In this document: positions 24,690-36,626 of the stretch, piece after piece
How the letters are laid out: the number at the start of each line of letters is the position of its first letter
How positions within the stretch are numbered: the first letter of the stretch is position 1
DNA from: Nymphaea colorata
Lineage: Eukaryota > Streptophyta > Magnoliopsida > Nymphaeales > Nymphaeaceae
Reading direction: 5' to 3'
DNA: 64,000 nucleotides
Assembly: GCF_008831285.2 (NCBI RefSeq)
Contig: NC_045141.1
Location: 2,172,001 to 2,236,000, forward strand
Notes under the pieces: generated by a model
What the model saw: only the letters and a program-made list of their open reading frames with translations
Told to the model about the DNA's origin: nothing
The model's database searches: none
Made by a program: the position numbers and the translations under genes

Positions 24690-25092
24690 ATCATCCATCA
24701 ATGATGATCATCATAATCTTCGTATTCATCCTCATTTTCTTTTTAAATTTTTTAAAATTTTAATTTTCAATGCCTTCAAATGGAATTTCTTCACCAACAT
24801 ATGTTGATTTTTTTAGAAAACTAGTAAAACCTCCCCTCCCACAGCTCTTAGAGATGTTTAGAAAGTGGAAGGGAGGAGCAATTTTAAAAAGAAGCACAAA
24901 AAACAATGTTTTTTCCGTTTTGTCCCCGTATCATAAGATACGGGCGTGTATCAGCCACGTCGTACAGTACAGCCTTTGTATCGCATGATGCGGACGATAC
25001 ACCTATGATCCATAGGCATATCGTGTGTTGTATGCGTATCGCATAGGTTTTTCAAACCTATACGATACATATTGTCCGATATGGATAACACT
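24690..25092. mobile_element. Degenerate, internally deleted hAT relative
   Basis: 24690-24800 resembles the 3' part of the complete element (about 14975-15085, the acidic-tail coding region). It then jumps to sequence like the complete element's right end: a gggaggag-type run, then ccccgtatc, then gtatcg/cgatac repeats, then a terminus ggataacact. The left terminus is not found and no target duplication can be shown. It is clearly the same family, but older and more diverged. Confidence 0.7.
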
Positions 25093-25526
25093 CAGCAGTC
25101 AGCACTTTTTTTACCTCATGCAGATGCAACATTTTGTTTTGGAGATAAGACACATTTTAATATTGTTGGGAGCAATTTCTTAAGAAAAAATTTGAGAAAC
25201 TCTCATATCATAGGACACCACATTTCCATAACATAACTACACCTCATAGCACTTATAAATTGTTGGGTCATCGGGAACCTAGCAACTAATTGGACAAATA
25301 GATGCTTATCATTCTGGCCAATGATCAGTTGACAGGTCCATGACTATCAAGTTGGCTGGAGCATAATCTATGGACCACTTGACCGACTAAGTTGAGAGTC
25401 CTCACCAATCACACCAATTAACCATTTTTTCGGTCTTTATTTGTCAATTTAGAAGTCAAGTACGTGTTGTTTAAGACCACAAAACAACTAGCTGGTCCAA
25501 GTGAATTCAAGTTGAATGACTAAAAC

Positions 25527-25800
25527 CAATGTACCCGTATTGGTGGGACCAACAAATACGCCATACCATAACGTATGACAACAGTTTCATAAATGTACCG
25601 GAAATTCAATTTAATGTTAAAAGTTCAAAATAAATAAAAAAACAGAAAAGATAAAGAAAAAAATGTTTTCCATTAAAAACGTGTTCCACATAAATATAGA
25701 CTTATGGGAATAAACATCCATTAACATAACATACTCATAATGTTACAAGTAATAACACATTAAGAAATAACTTTAAAGTTTTATGCAACACAAGATGAAA
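25527..25800. mobile_element. Possible left end of another diverged hAT relative
   Basis: It starts caatgtacccgtattgg and continues gggacc...ccataacgta, in the same order as the complete element's left end (caatgttatc, cgtatcgg, gggccgacc, gtatcgtaacgta). An A-rich run and aacat words like those of the complete element follow. The right end is not seen. Confidence 0.45.
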
Positions 25801-26507
25801 TTATTTAAGCAAATAAAAAATGAAAACAATCAAATATCATCTTTTTATTGTTCATCATCTAATTATAACACTTGCACATGATTTTCTACCAATCATTTTC
25901 CTCACCTTTGTGACCATTGTCATGCAGGATTGTTTGAAATTTGATGCCATATCTTCACAAAACACTAAATCTACAGTAATCTTTACAGAACAACAGAAAT
26001 CTACAGTAAAAGTGATAGATTTTATACATTTTGTGAAAGAAATCAGGAATCTCTTTCTTCAACTGCAAGTCAATCTCCCACACTCAGATCTTGAAATCGA
26101 TGTTTTCTATCTTAAACCCATAAGAGTGCCCTTTCAACAACTATAGTCACTTTGTCATTAGCTAATTAGTTACTTTACGAAGCTTATTTAGGTACATTTG
26201 TTATAAACTAGCTGATTAGCATTGTTCACTTACATCCTTTCGCGCACATCTCTACTCGGCTTGCTTAATTATGGTATTGCTGACCAAGGAAAGAACTCCC
26301 TGCATCGTCCTTGTGGAGTCAATTAAGATGCAGGTATAAAGGTCATAATGGCCCTACCCAGCCACTTGTTACTGAACAATGATATATATATAACACAAAC
26401 AAGATGTACTTTCACCATGCTATAGATAAATTAACCTGAAGTACATGATAATGAAAAAATGATCACCTTCTTTGTAACAGGATCTTCTTCAGTGGCATGG
26501 AAATTCA

Positions 26508-27005
<498 letters not shown>

Positions 27006-27478
27006 TCATTCTTCCCAGAAAACATAGCATTACCAAAATCGCAAAGTTTCAGCACATTTTTTGCCTCATTCACCTGAAAACCCAACAGAAGCACTGAACA
27101 ATTGAGGACAGAAAATATATAGTAAATTTTCCTTTTTTCTTAGACTTAAGGAAGACAATGCATCACGTAACTAAGAATTCTCATGAAGAACTGCAACAAG
27201 CAAGATTCCAGGCTATCAAACTCTTATTTTAACAAATTAAAAAGAGTAAAGATTAAGCAAAGAAGGCAAAATAATGTTATACGTATGTATATATATGGTA
27301 ACATATATAATTACAATATGTATCTATATTTTGAACTAGTATATGTGCAGTATATACATAATAATATAAAATCTCGTATACATTATTACATTATAACTAT
27401 ATGATCCCTGAATATAGGTTAAAAAGGGACAGGCAAAAATATAATCAAGCCACAGGAGAAGTCCTTTCGGTATCAAAC

Positions 27479-27580
27479 CTTCGAGAAATGATAACCTTGT
27501 GGGACAGATATCTTCAAGTTAAGGTTGCCTTCCTTGGAAGAGATGCTTTGCACTGCAATTGTCCTTGATTTCAAAGCCAC
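27479..27580 (-). other. Possible captured exon, SOQ1/NHL-like, copy 2
   Basis: The counterpart of 13844-13945, with the same open reading ending in LKISVPQGYHFSK before a GT. The preserved reading frame in both copies is the only support for it being an exon. The family guess is weak. Confidence 0.3.
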
Positions 27581-28076
27581 AAATAAAGGAAAATGAAAAT
27601 AAAAGGAAAGAGAAGAAAAAATACCGAATTTGTTCAGTCTCAATGGCAACAATTGAGTATAACGAGGTGAATCAAAAATAATTTTCCTTTCTACTATCAA
27701 ATTTAACCATCGACATGATAATGCCAAATATTTTTCCAGTTCACATAAAAAAGGGAATATGCCTCGTTGAACCTTCAGATGGGGTCATAAAAGGGTGAAA
27801 AGGAGCTCCTGTTCGTTACCACCTAGTACTAGCATAGGCACTGTACATGAAAATACTCTAAACGATTAAGACGCAAATTGCTTGCAAGCCTTAACCCATA
27901 TACAATTTCCTTCGACGGAAAGAAATTTTGATTCTGCCCTTCCAGGAATTGAATTATGGACTCCTGTGAATCAAACTTCAAAGGCAGGAAAATCCATATT
28001 ATCTAGAGCTTCATGAAGAATGAATCTCACCATCCCTTCCAAATAAGTGGGAATCTGAGCTACTCTTTGGAAGTTT

Positions 28077-28250
28077 TCACTCTGTGGACCTCTCGAATGG
28101 AAGCTTCTTGTTGCCTCTTTCAAGTGCATCTCTCCATATTCTGTACCTTGCTCCAAGATTATCATATGCCACAGGCCAGTTCCAAACATTTGCCCCATTG
28201 ATCATCCGCTCTTGCTGACCTTCCACAAGCCATAGATCCTCATTTAAGAC
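28077..28250 (-). other. Exon-like fragment of an unrecognised protein
   Basis: After a good acceptor (CTGCATGCAG) the minus strand reads VLNEDLWLVEGQQERM, then NGANVWNWPVAYDNLGARYR and IWRDALERGNKKLPFERSTE, followed by TGA. It is open and compositionally like a true terminal exon. The E-x-x-x-x-x-EGQQ wording vaguely recalls the C-terminus of Rieske-type oxygenases, but I cannot support that. It lies just downstream of the SKP1-like exon on the same strand, yet SKP1 proteins do not contain this sequence. Confidence 0.5.
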
Positions 28251-28385
28251 CTGCATGCAGTGTCTGATCAGTTCTAACACGAAATTCCAGAAGCGACAGT
28301 GATGTCATTTTATGACTACGATTTACGCAACCATTGGGTCATGCAGACAGCAAAATCTTGTCGGAATGGTTAGATCGCAAGAATC

Positions 28386-28404
28386 ACAAACCCTAACCCT
28401 AAAC
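28386..28404. repeat. Short telomere-type repeat (AAACCCTAACCCTAAACCC)
   Basis: Three tandem plant telomere-like units lie in the intron side of the SKP1-like exon. Such telo-boxes are common near plant housekeeping promoters, but this one is downstream of exon 1. It may be chance or a repair filler. Confidence 0.7.
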
Positions 28405-28453
28405 CCAAAATAGAGGACCGAATAAAGAAGAGGGAGATGGCCGAGGAGAATAC

Positions 28454-28747
28454 CAGAATGAGATTGAAGAGCATCGCTTGGTCCACCTTAACAAACTCGG
28501 CATCCCACGCCTTGAGCTCTTCTTCTTGGATCTTGTCGTCGCCGGTCTTCTGGGCGTCGACGTGCTTTTTGCAGTACTCGATGACCTTCGCCAGGATCTT
28601 GTTGGCAACGTTGGGCAAGGGGATGCCGGAATCAGCACATCCATCTTCGATCATTTGTCTGATCGTCTGAGATTCCTTCGCCACCGCCTCCTCCACCTCG
28701 CCGTCGGAGCTCTTGACCGCTACCGTCTTCCCTTCCTCCTTCGCCAT
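28454..28747 (-). pseudogene. SKP1/ASK-like gene, first exon only
   Basis: It starts [17 protein letters not shown] and continues [20 protein letters not shown], then [12 protein letters not shown] and [20 protein letters not shown], ending at a GT donor after FNLIL, where plant SKP1 genes often have their single intron. SKP1 is the adaptor joining CUL1 to F-box proteins in SCF ubiquitin ligases (nucleus and cytoplasm). The N-terminal POZ-like half is present. The C-terminal half that binds the F-box is not found in the downstream sequence. Two residues (Phe-Glu in most homologues) are missing between DGE and VEEAV. An upstream in-frame ATG exists (28795), but 28747 fits the family start. The second exon is replaced by unrelated sequence, so it is probably a truncated gene. 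Confidence 0.85.
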
Positions 28748-28795
28748 CTCCTCCGGAACACTCTCGTCCTCGTGAAAGAACGAAGCACCGGTCAT

Positions 28796-30653
28796 AACCC
28801 AAGATCGATCAATCCTCCTCCATCAAAAGGTCGAGGAACTACTTTTCTTTAATATCTTCCATTGTTAGCTCATTAAAAGCTATATTACGGCGCAGTAGAA
28901 GCAATATTATGGCGCCTTTACGGCCCTTTGTTGTTTGTTTTTGTAAGGCGTTTATTGTTAAGGACTTGCATGTACAGTATTCATACGCAATTTTTTAGTT
29001 TTTCACTTGAAATTAAAATCTGGTCGTTCATGTTTCTATATACTATGTGTCTATTTATGTGTATCTTCGAGTTCAGTGTACGCAAAATTTATGGCACATG
29101 GTGTGTTGTCACATGTATGGTACATAGAACATATATAAATCTATCATTAGCTGAAAAAGAGTAGTTTGGGCAGAAACCATATATCTACGTAAAACTGTGA
29201 TACTCGCTACTGTAATATGTTTGTAATAACCTTACAAGGATGCCGAGTTGCATAATTCATTATATTTTTGTCACAAAAATTTTGTAAGGAAGCTCATCTT
29301 GCAAATTATGAGACATGAATATCTGCAAACTAGAGAGAATACTGGGACTGCTATTTCTTTTATGGTACTTTTGGTAGTGGTAATTGGAGATAGAGAAAGA
29401 GAGGGAGACATATGTTTGTTATATATATAATATGTGATATAACGTGTATTATATTTAATATGTTATGTTACACACACACACACATATATATATATTCATG
29501 AGACACTGTCCACATTAAGAAACTCTCTTTATCAGAGACGACCTACAAAAGCACATAATAAACTTTATGAATTTCCACTTCAAGAGTGCAAAATGCAAAT
29601 AGACACTTGGTTAGTTTGTTCTCATTGTAATCCAACAACTATTGCCATTTCATTATTTTGCTTGTACAACTGAGGATCAGAGTTGCACATTATTTCCATC
29701 TGTTCAGAATTTTAACAAGCATTACCATTTACCATTGGATCAGTCAGATCCTCATCCCAAAAAATTCATGCTTCAAAGTTGCTTGTTCTCTATTGCCAAA
29801 GAGGATATGGCAACAACATCCAAAATATGAGGACTGACCATTTGAGAAGCAAGGGCATGAGATATTGTTCAAGGTGAAGAATCTTACAATGGAGAAGAAG
29901 AAGATGAAGCTGATTAAATTAAGATATGCTGTCAACCTTAGTTGCCTATCCATTTTGCTGATGCTGGCAAACCATATTCAGAATCTGCTGCCGCATTATG
30001 TACATATCCGCAAAGAAAAAGCTATGGAAAAAGAAACAACGTGAAGTTTAGTGAAGGGGGCAATGGTATCTCACATTTAATTAAGGAATCACACCAAGGA
30101 TGGAACTCAGTTACAATAAATGACTTTGTTCTGCAAGGCAAAATAAAAAGAAAATGTTCAAGAGGGATTTTGCAGCCCTTAGTAGTCTAGCACGGGCTGC
30201 ACATACTTAATGTCATGTATCAATACGTGTTGGAGTAGGTATGAAAGCAAACTGAGCGTTACATCAGGGAGCAATGATTGCTCAAACAAATGACAACGAT
30301 GTAGCATAATATTATGCGAGAAGTGTTTATGCACATTCAACTGCCATTTATCCATTGAATACAGCATTTCCAGGAGATGCCTTCTCTTATGATGCCATTA
30401 CTTTTTGCAAGGAGATGTTTTATCATTTTTTCTCATTGGCTTCTTTACCAGGTCTATTTGATGGCAAACACATTTGCTTCAGCCTTAATGTCACAATCTA
30501 TCAAGCATACCCCCTTGGTAAGTGTGACTCACAAGTCACTGCATTCACATGCATGCTTTTGTTGTTTGCATGAAAATGTGCACTTCAGGATACAGTTTTT
30601 CCATCTCTACATGTAACCACTGGATTCTGAGCCCATGTTTGTTCTTGTTCCAG
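28796..30653. other. Intergenic or 5' region of the mTERF-like gene
   Basis: No exon can be supported. An open stretch at 29942-30190 has no known motif. A (CA)n(TA)n microsatellite lies at 29471-29495. Promoter elements cannot be assigned. An acceptor-like ttccag at 30648-30653 precedes the mTERF-like exon, so an upstream exon probably exists here. Confidence 0.4.
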
Positions 30654-31243
30654 CCTAATACTTCTTCCTGCACGTCTTTGTATTATTCCTCAAACTTAAA
30701 TTCACCTCTTTCTAAGTGGAAGATCAGAAGAATCATGGACTGTAGAAATGCCTTTCACACACTGCATGTGCCTAGGAAGTGGATGATTTGTGCTACTCAA
30801 ACACAATCTGTTATTCGTTTGGATAGTGAAGAAAGAGAGAAGTGGGATGCTTGTAAGCGTGTCCTGTGCTTGATAAAATTGAACGATGATGAGGTTGATG
30901 TTATTCTCAGCAAATCATTTGGTTGGACTAAATCACCTTACTGGAGTGAAGAAAAAACAAAGACTGTGCCCAACATTGAGCTGTGAACAATGTACTGGGT
31001 TACCTAAGTAATTTGGGACTTTCCGATGATGACATCTACAAGCTGCTCAAAAAGTTCCCAGAAGTACTAGGGTGTGAACTTGAAGGGATGAAGCAAAATG
31101 TGGAGACTTTAGACCGGCAATGGGGCATTAGTGGAAAATCTCTTAGAAGCCTCCTCCTACGAAATCCGAAAGTTCTTGGTTATTATGTGAATTGTAAAGG
31201 TGATTGTGTCGCTAAGTGTACTCGGTGTTGGGCACGCTTCTAG
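30654..31243 (+). pseudogene. mTERF-family protein gene, 3' exon with a single frameshift
   Basis: The frame from 30654 reads a Ser/Asn-rich possible transit region and then RLDSEEREKWDACKRVLCLI and AFG-like KSFGWTKSPYWSEE up to VPNIE (30980). After a shift at about 30981 it continues as VNNVLGYLSNLGLSDDDIYK, LLKKFPEVLGCELEG, LLLRNPKVLGYYV and CKGDCVAKCTRCWARF, then a stop at 31243. The repeated LxxxPxVLGxxLE helices are mTERF motifs. The family comprises organelle-targeted nucleic-acid binding proteins for transcription or RNA processing, and the Cys-rich C-terminus is a plant subgroup trait. Only one base separates the two halves from a continuous frame, so either this is a young pseudogene or the base is a sequence error. 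The N-terminal exon is unassigned. Confidence 0.88.
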
Positions 31244-31269
31244 CCTGGCTTTCTAATTGCTGTAAATAC

Positions 31270-31690
31270 GGAGCACTTCTTAGTCGAAGCATCTTCAAAT
31301 ATGAAACCCAAACTTATGCTGCATGTATCTTTGTAATATTCAATCCTTCCATCACATTATTCATGTAAAAGCTGTAACTTACCAAGAATAAATGAATACA
31401 AAGGGATGAGCATTTCTTGGTAAAAGCATCTTTAAATATGAAAACAAAGCTTGGTGCGTCTGTCTTTGCATCGTCCATTCTCTTGTTACATTGCTCGTAT
31501 AGATTTTGTCACTGCCTTCAGTTACCAAATAATAGATGTGTACCAAGTCATGAGCACTTCTTCATCGAAGCATCTTGAAATATGAAAGCAAAACTTATGA
31601 TGCAACTCTTTGTAATGTTCGTTCTCTCATCACATTGTTCATGTCGAAGTTGTATTCGCTGCCTTCACTTACTAAGAATAAATATATTTC
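31270..31690 (+). repeat. Three tandem repeats of about 140 bp after the mTERF-like gene
   Basis: Units starting at 31270, 31408 and 31551 each begin gagca(c/t)ttctt..(t/a)aagcatctt.aaatatgaaa and include ctttg.a and tcatgt-type blocks, then a (t/c)accaa.aata end. Identity between units is moderate. They lie just 3' of the stop codon, so they may be in the transcript's 3' untranslated region. Confidence 0.8.
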
Positions 31691-31913
31691 TAGTGATGCC
31701 CATGGGCCCAACTGCAAAAATTAATTGACCTATAAATGGCGAAGTTTGTGCTTGTGATACCAAATTGTTGATGTTGACCAGAAGTATCCTTTTGACCAAC
31801 ATATAACCTAACAAGAATCAACTAAGTTGCAACTTCAATAGAAATTCGACAATTACCTAGTCCTTGTACTTTTCGATATTATACCCAATTTTGTATATAT
31901 ATGTTGGTCATGA

Positions 31914-32584
31914 CAATGTTATAAAAGGCGTAGTGTATCGCGTATCAGGCTGACTTATATGCCGTATCATAACGTATCGCAAACGTAGCGTAGCGTATCG
32001 TAAAATTATTTTTTCAATTGAAAAAATAGAAAAAAATCATTACAAATCTGAAAAAATAAACAAAAAATCAGAAATCAAGAAAATTGTTTTCAAATATCAA
32101 AAAGATCATCATACATAAGGAACATTCATGTGTATCTACAACGCATTCAAAATAAGAAATCAGAGATTCAAAATAACATAATAAGCATTTCATCACAAAT
32201 TTAAACTTGAAAATTTTATAGAATCTTAGGACTTGGATTCTTAGGACTTAGATTACATCACAATTTCATAAGTTCAAAACATATAGTTATAATCTTTCAT
32301 GATTCAACAATAATATCTCCCCAAATCGATGTATCCTTAGTTATTTTTTATGAAAATGGGCAAAATCTCTCCATCCCACGTCTCTTGGAGTCTTTAAATA
32401 CAAGAAGAAAGAGAGGGAGGAGTATTTAAACTTTAAAAATTAAAGAATTTTGTGTTTTTCCCCGTATCCTATGACATGGGGTGTATCGCCCGTATCGGGT
32501 GATACGCTTATGATACACGAGTGTATCATATATCATAGCGTATCGTATAGGTTTGTATCGTATCGTACGATACGGATAACATTA
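31914..32584. mobile_element. Non-autonomous hAT element (deletion derivative of the 14548-18017 family)
   Basis: Flanked by the 8-bp duplication GGTCATGA (31906-31913 and 32585-32592). The ends are caatgttata and ggataacatta, near-identical to the complete element's. The interior keeps the left portion (gtatcg repeats, aaaatcaga runs, ggaacattcat, aaataagaaatca) and the right portion (aaatctctcc.tcccacgtctct, ccccgtatc, palindromic gtatcg/cgatac array), while the whole transposase gene is missing. At 671 bp it must rely on a transposase made elsewhere. Confidence 0.92.
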
Positions 32585-32592
32585 GGTCATGA

Positions 32593-33551
32593 ACATAAAA
32601 ATTTTCGGTCTCTTTGTGACTTGGTATTACTCTGTTTCGAAGTTCAAGGGTCTCATAGCATATGTTTCCCATAGTTTAGGTTCTTTTTAACTTTACAGAT
32701 CTGATTTTATGCTTGTATAGTAGTTGTTAGTCGAACTTGAGTCTGTTTCCTAAACGGCCGTCTTTTAGTTATTGCTCTCGGATGGCAGCATCCCACGACA
32801 ACCATTCAAAGTCTGCAATGTTGTCAAAAGCGAAAAAGCGCTCACAGTGCAGCAACTTGCAAGCTTAAAAGCATATGCTTCACACTCAAAAGCAGAAAGG
32901 AAATGTAGGCGAAAACAAAGACATTTGCATTTAAATAAGTGAAAAACATAGTTGTCAAGACAAATGAAAACATGTTCATTATTCTATCATTTCAGTCATC
33001 ATTAAGACAAACGCTCAACTTTTTATTTATCAAAAGAATTGGCAATCAAAATGTCAGTACATAATAAAAAATCACCGTCTTCCATATGAGTTTTCTCATC
33101 ATCAGCACTTCCTTCTTCCGCTCCGATTTACACGAGAGCTCTTTTGCCTGTACTAAAATATACAATAGGATTATATGCTAACTTTGCTCTGTTAAATTTG
33201 TGTAATTAATTTATCTAGATAATATGGATCATCTTACTTTTATATTTGTATATATACAGTGAAATACAGACGGAGAGAGAGAACATTTCTAAGTTCGATC
33301 TGTTCTTATGATCTACGTTGTCAAAAGCAAGGATGGGTGCCAACTTTTAGACAAGGATGTAGTCTTTAGGTGCCCAATTTGGAAAAAGGCCTTAAGAAAA
33401 TTTTATTCTTCCTTTCCTCTCCTTCTTTTTTTTTACCCTTTTTCTTTATTTTTTAATCATCTTGTTCATTTTCCTTTTTCTCTTTTTTTCTTCATCTTAT
33501 TTTTTTTTTCCGCCTAGGTCCTGCACAGTTTTTTTTTTCTTTTTCAGGACT
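32593..33551. other. Unassigned; T-rich tract 33405-33545
   Basis: No gene or element is recognised. The last 150 bp before the LTR element are a polypyrimidine run that produces spurious Phe-rich open frames. Confidence 0.45.
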
Positions 33552-33556
33552 GCTAT

Positions 33557-34498
33557 TGATAGGACCTCGCTGCTGAGGCGCTATCTCTACCCAAGATCAC
33601 GCTCAGCAAAGCAAATCGATTTCAACTTTCTGATCTGCCGCTGCTTCTCCTTCTATCGCAAGAACAGGGGAGGCAGATGTTCCTTCGGCCGATTGGGGAG
33701 AATAAGAAAAGAGTATTGAGGACGGGAGGAGGATTGACGCCGTCGGATCAAAGAAAGACACCAGCCGTCGCTGGTCAAGAGTGAGGAGAAATCAATGCGG
33801 CCGCCGCCGGGAAGACGAGTCGACTTGGTTGAGGAGAAGAAGGGATGAGAGAGAGAGTGACGCCCAAAACGAAAATCAATTCATTCTTCATTCAAGCGTC
33901 CACCAAAAAGCCCTAATTTCAAAGCTTATATACATGAGAAGCGTCTCGGTTCACTTAGCTCCTAACCCGAGACGGTACAAAGAACTTAAAATAAAACGAT
34001 TCTAATACGTTTCGAACCGAGACGGTACAAAAGAGTAAATAAACATAAACAAAAGGGCGTATGGATTGGATCTGGTTGCGCCCGCTCTCTCTACGGATCC
34101 GGACCCTGTCTCACCTTTTTCGACCTTAGTTGCTCCTCCCACTGCAGCCATATAAGTAATGCCCAAGGGTTTTATTAGTGTCGAACTGTGAACCATGCCA
34201 AGGTGTCGTGTGGTCCAACTCACTCGCGTGCACTTGGCCCTACGCACATAGGTGCTAGTGCCCAACCCTGCAAGTCGTTTCTTGGGCTTGCGCCCATCCT
34301 CGGCCGTGCGCAATGTTGCGGCCTGCTGCTCTCGGCACTCCCCGCCGAGACTAACTTCACAAGGCAACGAAGACATAAGCCTGTCAGGTGGTAATCGGCG
34401 TGCTCAGCTGCTACTAACACCGCTGGTCGGCTCCGCTCTTGCACCCTCATCCAGGCCTTCGACCGTCCTCGATGGTGTCAAAATAAGGCACGTATGAG
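33557..34498 (-). repeat. 3' LTR of the non-autonomous element
   Basis: It matches 36627-37548 over its full length. Its first dinucleotide on the minus strand has become TC instead of TG. It ends (33557) next to target duplication GCTAT. Confidence 0.9.
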
Positions 34499-34877
34499 AT
34501 CCATCCTCCTTAGACCGAGCTTGACCCCAAGCTCGTATGAGGTTATCTTCTTGGATGATCAGACTATACCCTTTCTGTGATCCCATGCTGCTATGTTTTG
34601 GCCATCCCTTCCAAGGCATTGGAACAAGTTTCTTCTTTGTACAACCTGGAATCTCTTCGACCTGTTCTCCTTGGTCACTTATCGAACTAGTGACTATCTC
34701 CTGCATTGCTGTCCTTTGTAGACTATTCAACAAGCTCTCCGAAATAACATTACCACCCTCCTTAGTCTTGACCATACACTGAGGAGTGAAGGACCGTGGT
34801 AACAATGACTCTTTCATGGTTGTGGTGTCATGCTCAACCGTCAAACACCGTCCACATACGGCTCTTGGTGCTTGCTG

Positions 34878-35255
34878 TCATAACTCCATTCTTCTTGGCC
34901 AGGAGGGAATCACTTCTAGCTTGAAACTCTGGCTGGAGTCTCCTACCTTGAGGATCTCGCCTGGGTAGAATTGCTCGGTGCATTGGAGTCTTATCACAAT
35001 CTCTGCTACACTTAATTTCCCCATAAGCATCAAGTTTGTCACCCAAACTCGGCGGCTCACCTTGTCGACCTCGAGTTCAAAATGGAACCCGTGGATGCTA
35101 GGGTGTTGGAACACCAAGTCGCATTTAGGGTTTCTTCTTGCCGTCCAGGCCTCCATCCTCGGTTCTTGGTTGATTTCTAAACCAGGAATCAGCACTATAT
35201 CTTGTAGGTGTTTGTCCCTCGCGTAGACGCCAAGAACTAAGTCCATTGCACTCAT
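34878..35255 (-). pseudogene. Captured FHA-domain gene fragment inside the LTR element
   Basis: A 125-codon open stretch reads LVLGVYARDKHLQD, WTARRNPKCDLVFQHPSIHG, FHFELEVDKVSRRVWVTNL and PGEILKVGDSSQSFKLEVIP. The CDLxFxHPSIxxFHxEL block, the V-x-VTNL strand and the L-x-VGDSSxxFKLE end are those of a forkhead-associated domain, a phosphothreonine-binding module of nuclear signalling proteins. The GR pair usually preceding the CDL strand reads AR, and the SR before FH reads HG, so ligand binding is doubtful. It is not a retroelement protein. The likely origin is capture of host transcript or exons by the element. The open frame may be fused to later pieces (34404-34844) that read into the 3' LTR. 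Confidence 0.75.
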
Positions 35256-36059
35256 ATTCTCTGTTAGCTGCTTCAGGGACCTTTGCTCATTGAAAATTCA
35301 ATATCTCTCTGCTGGAAGGTCCAAAAATCGTGAAACTTGGACTGAAAAATTCCTGACTTCTGTAGCTTTCCAAACATCTAGGCTCACTGTTAGATCCCTC
35401 TCCAATCTGGATTCGTTGAGCCCCAAAGTCACGCCTCTTCTGCTCGACCGCAGCTTGTATCAGTTTCAGAAATCTTCTCAGAGTAGTCGACACTTAAAAA
35501 TCTGCTGCGCCCTGGTGCCTTCACCAAAAAGTTTGAGATTTGGAGGCCAGGAAGTAGAGATCTAGACGATTCCAACGCATCTAAAATTGCCCAAATCCGA
35601 GTTCTGAGCAATCAACGCCGGTCGATCGAAGTTGGATGACATTCGGTTGATTCAGCCGTCTGAGAGAAGCATAGGAAGCGGTCTCGGGTGGTGTCCAAGG
35701 CAGGACACGTGCTGCAGAAGAGCGGGACACGATGACACGATGTCACCACGTTGTAGCCTTCCCAACTCGTGTGAAGTGGGACACGGTGTCAGCTGTCGAT
35801 GCGGTGTTGCGGGACATGTAGCGGGATTCGACGAGAAACACGGACACGGTGATGGTGGATTCCACGGGACACGCGAATCCTGGTGATCCGCTGAGCCTTG
35901 TGACACTGATGCACAGGACACTGCCGGAGACTGAAGAACACTGCGGCCGAAAAACATCGATTTCACGGGAAAATGCTTGCCTCACCGGAAAAACGGCAGA
36001 ACTCGCCTGAGATCTTCAAAACACTATTCCAGACTCATTTCTGAGCCAAATTGAACGTT

Positions 36060-36443
36060 CTTGGGCTCGTTTTGCTCAGAAATTTGTCAGGAATCTTTTG
36101 GCAATGCCATCAACACGTTTAGATTCCGCTGGTGGCCGGAATCATCGCCGGTGTGCTCGGTGGTCATCGGAATTGGGGAAGAGCAGCGTCTGAGAACCCG
36201 CGCCTCATCAAATCGCTGTTTCTACCTCGTTTTTGAACGGAATCCGATGATCTTGGGCTCCCTGGATGCGGAAATTTGTTAGGAATCTACCCAGATGATC
36301 ATCCACACAAATTTATCAATATTTTGCACTGAATCGAAGCTGGATTGCTCGGTGGTTGCAGGAATTGGGGAAGAACAGTGTTTGCAATCCCGCGCCTCTT
36401 CAAAAATCGATTTCTCGCAAACCACAGTCTCAAAAATTCTGAA
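36060..36443. repeat. Two tandem units of about 192 bp in the LTR-element leader
   Basis: ttgggctc...(c/g)gaaatttgt.aggaatct occurs at 36060 and 36252, and gaattggggaaga.cag.gt.tg occurs at 36169 and 36361. Both pairs have the same 192-bp offset. The units lie between the primer site and the FHA fragment. Confidence 0.75.
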
Positions 36444-36611
36444 AATTTTCTGATAGATGCTTGAGACGTAGACGAATACAATGGTCTACTGCTCAACCAG
36501 TAAATCCTTCCACAAAATTAACGCCAATGATTTTTGTCTCTGTGTTTCCTGTTTTCCTTGGAGAAGACGATATCTATCGTCTGAAGCTTCGATTCGCCGC
36601 CGGGAGCGTCA

Positions 36612-36623
36612 GCTCTGATACCA
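36612..36623 (-). promoter_or_regulatory. Primer binding site (tRNA-Met type)
   Basis: The minus strand reads TGGTATCAGAGC immediately downstream of the 5' LTR, the usual plant copia and TRIM/LARD priming sequence. Confidence 0.92.
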
Positions 36624-36626
36624 AAT

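Noticed and set aside
23816-26209. Interval present only in copy 2, first read as a transposon insertion
   Set aside because: It contains the terminal exon of the PRP4-type kinase in the right order and strand, so copy 1 has a deletion instead.
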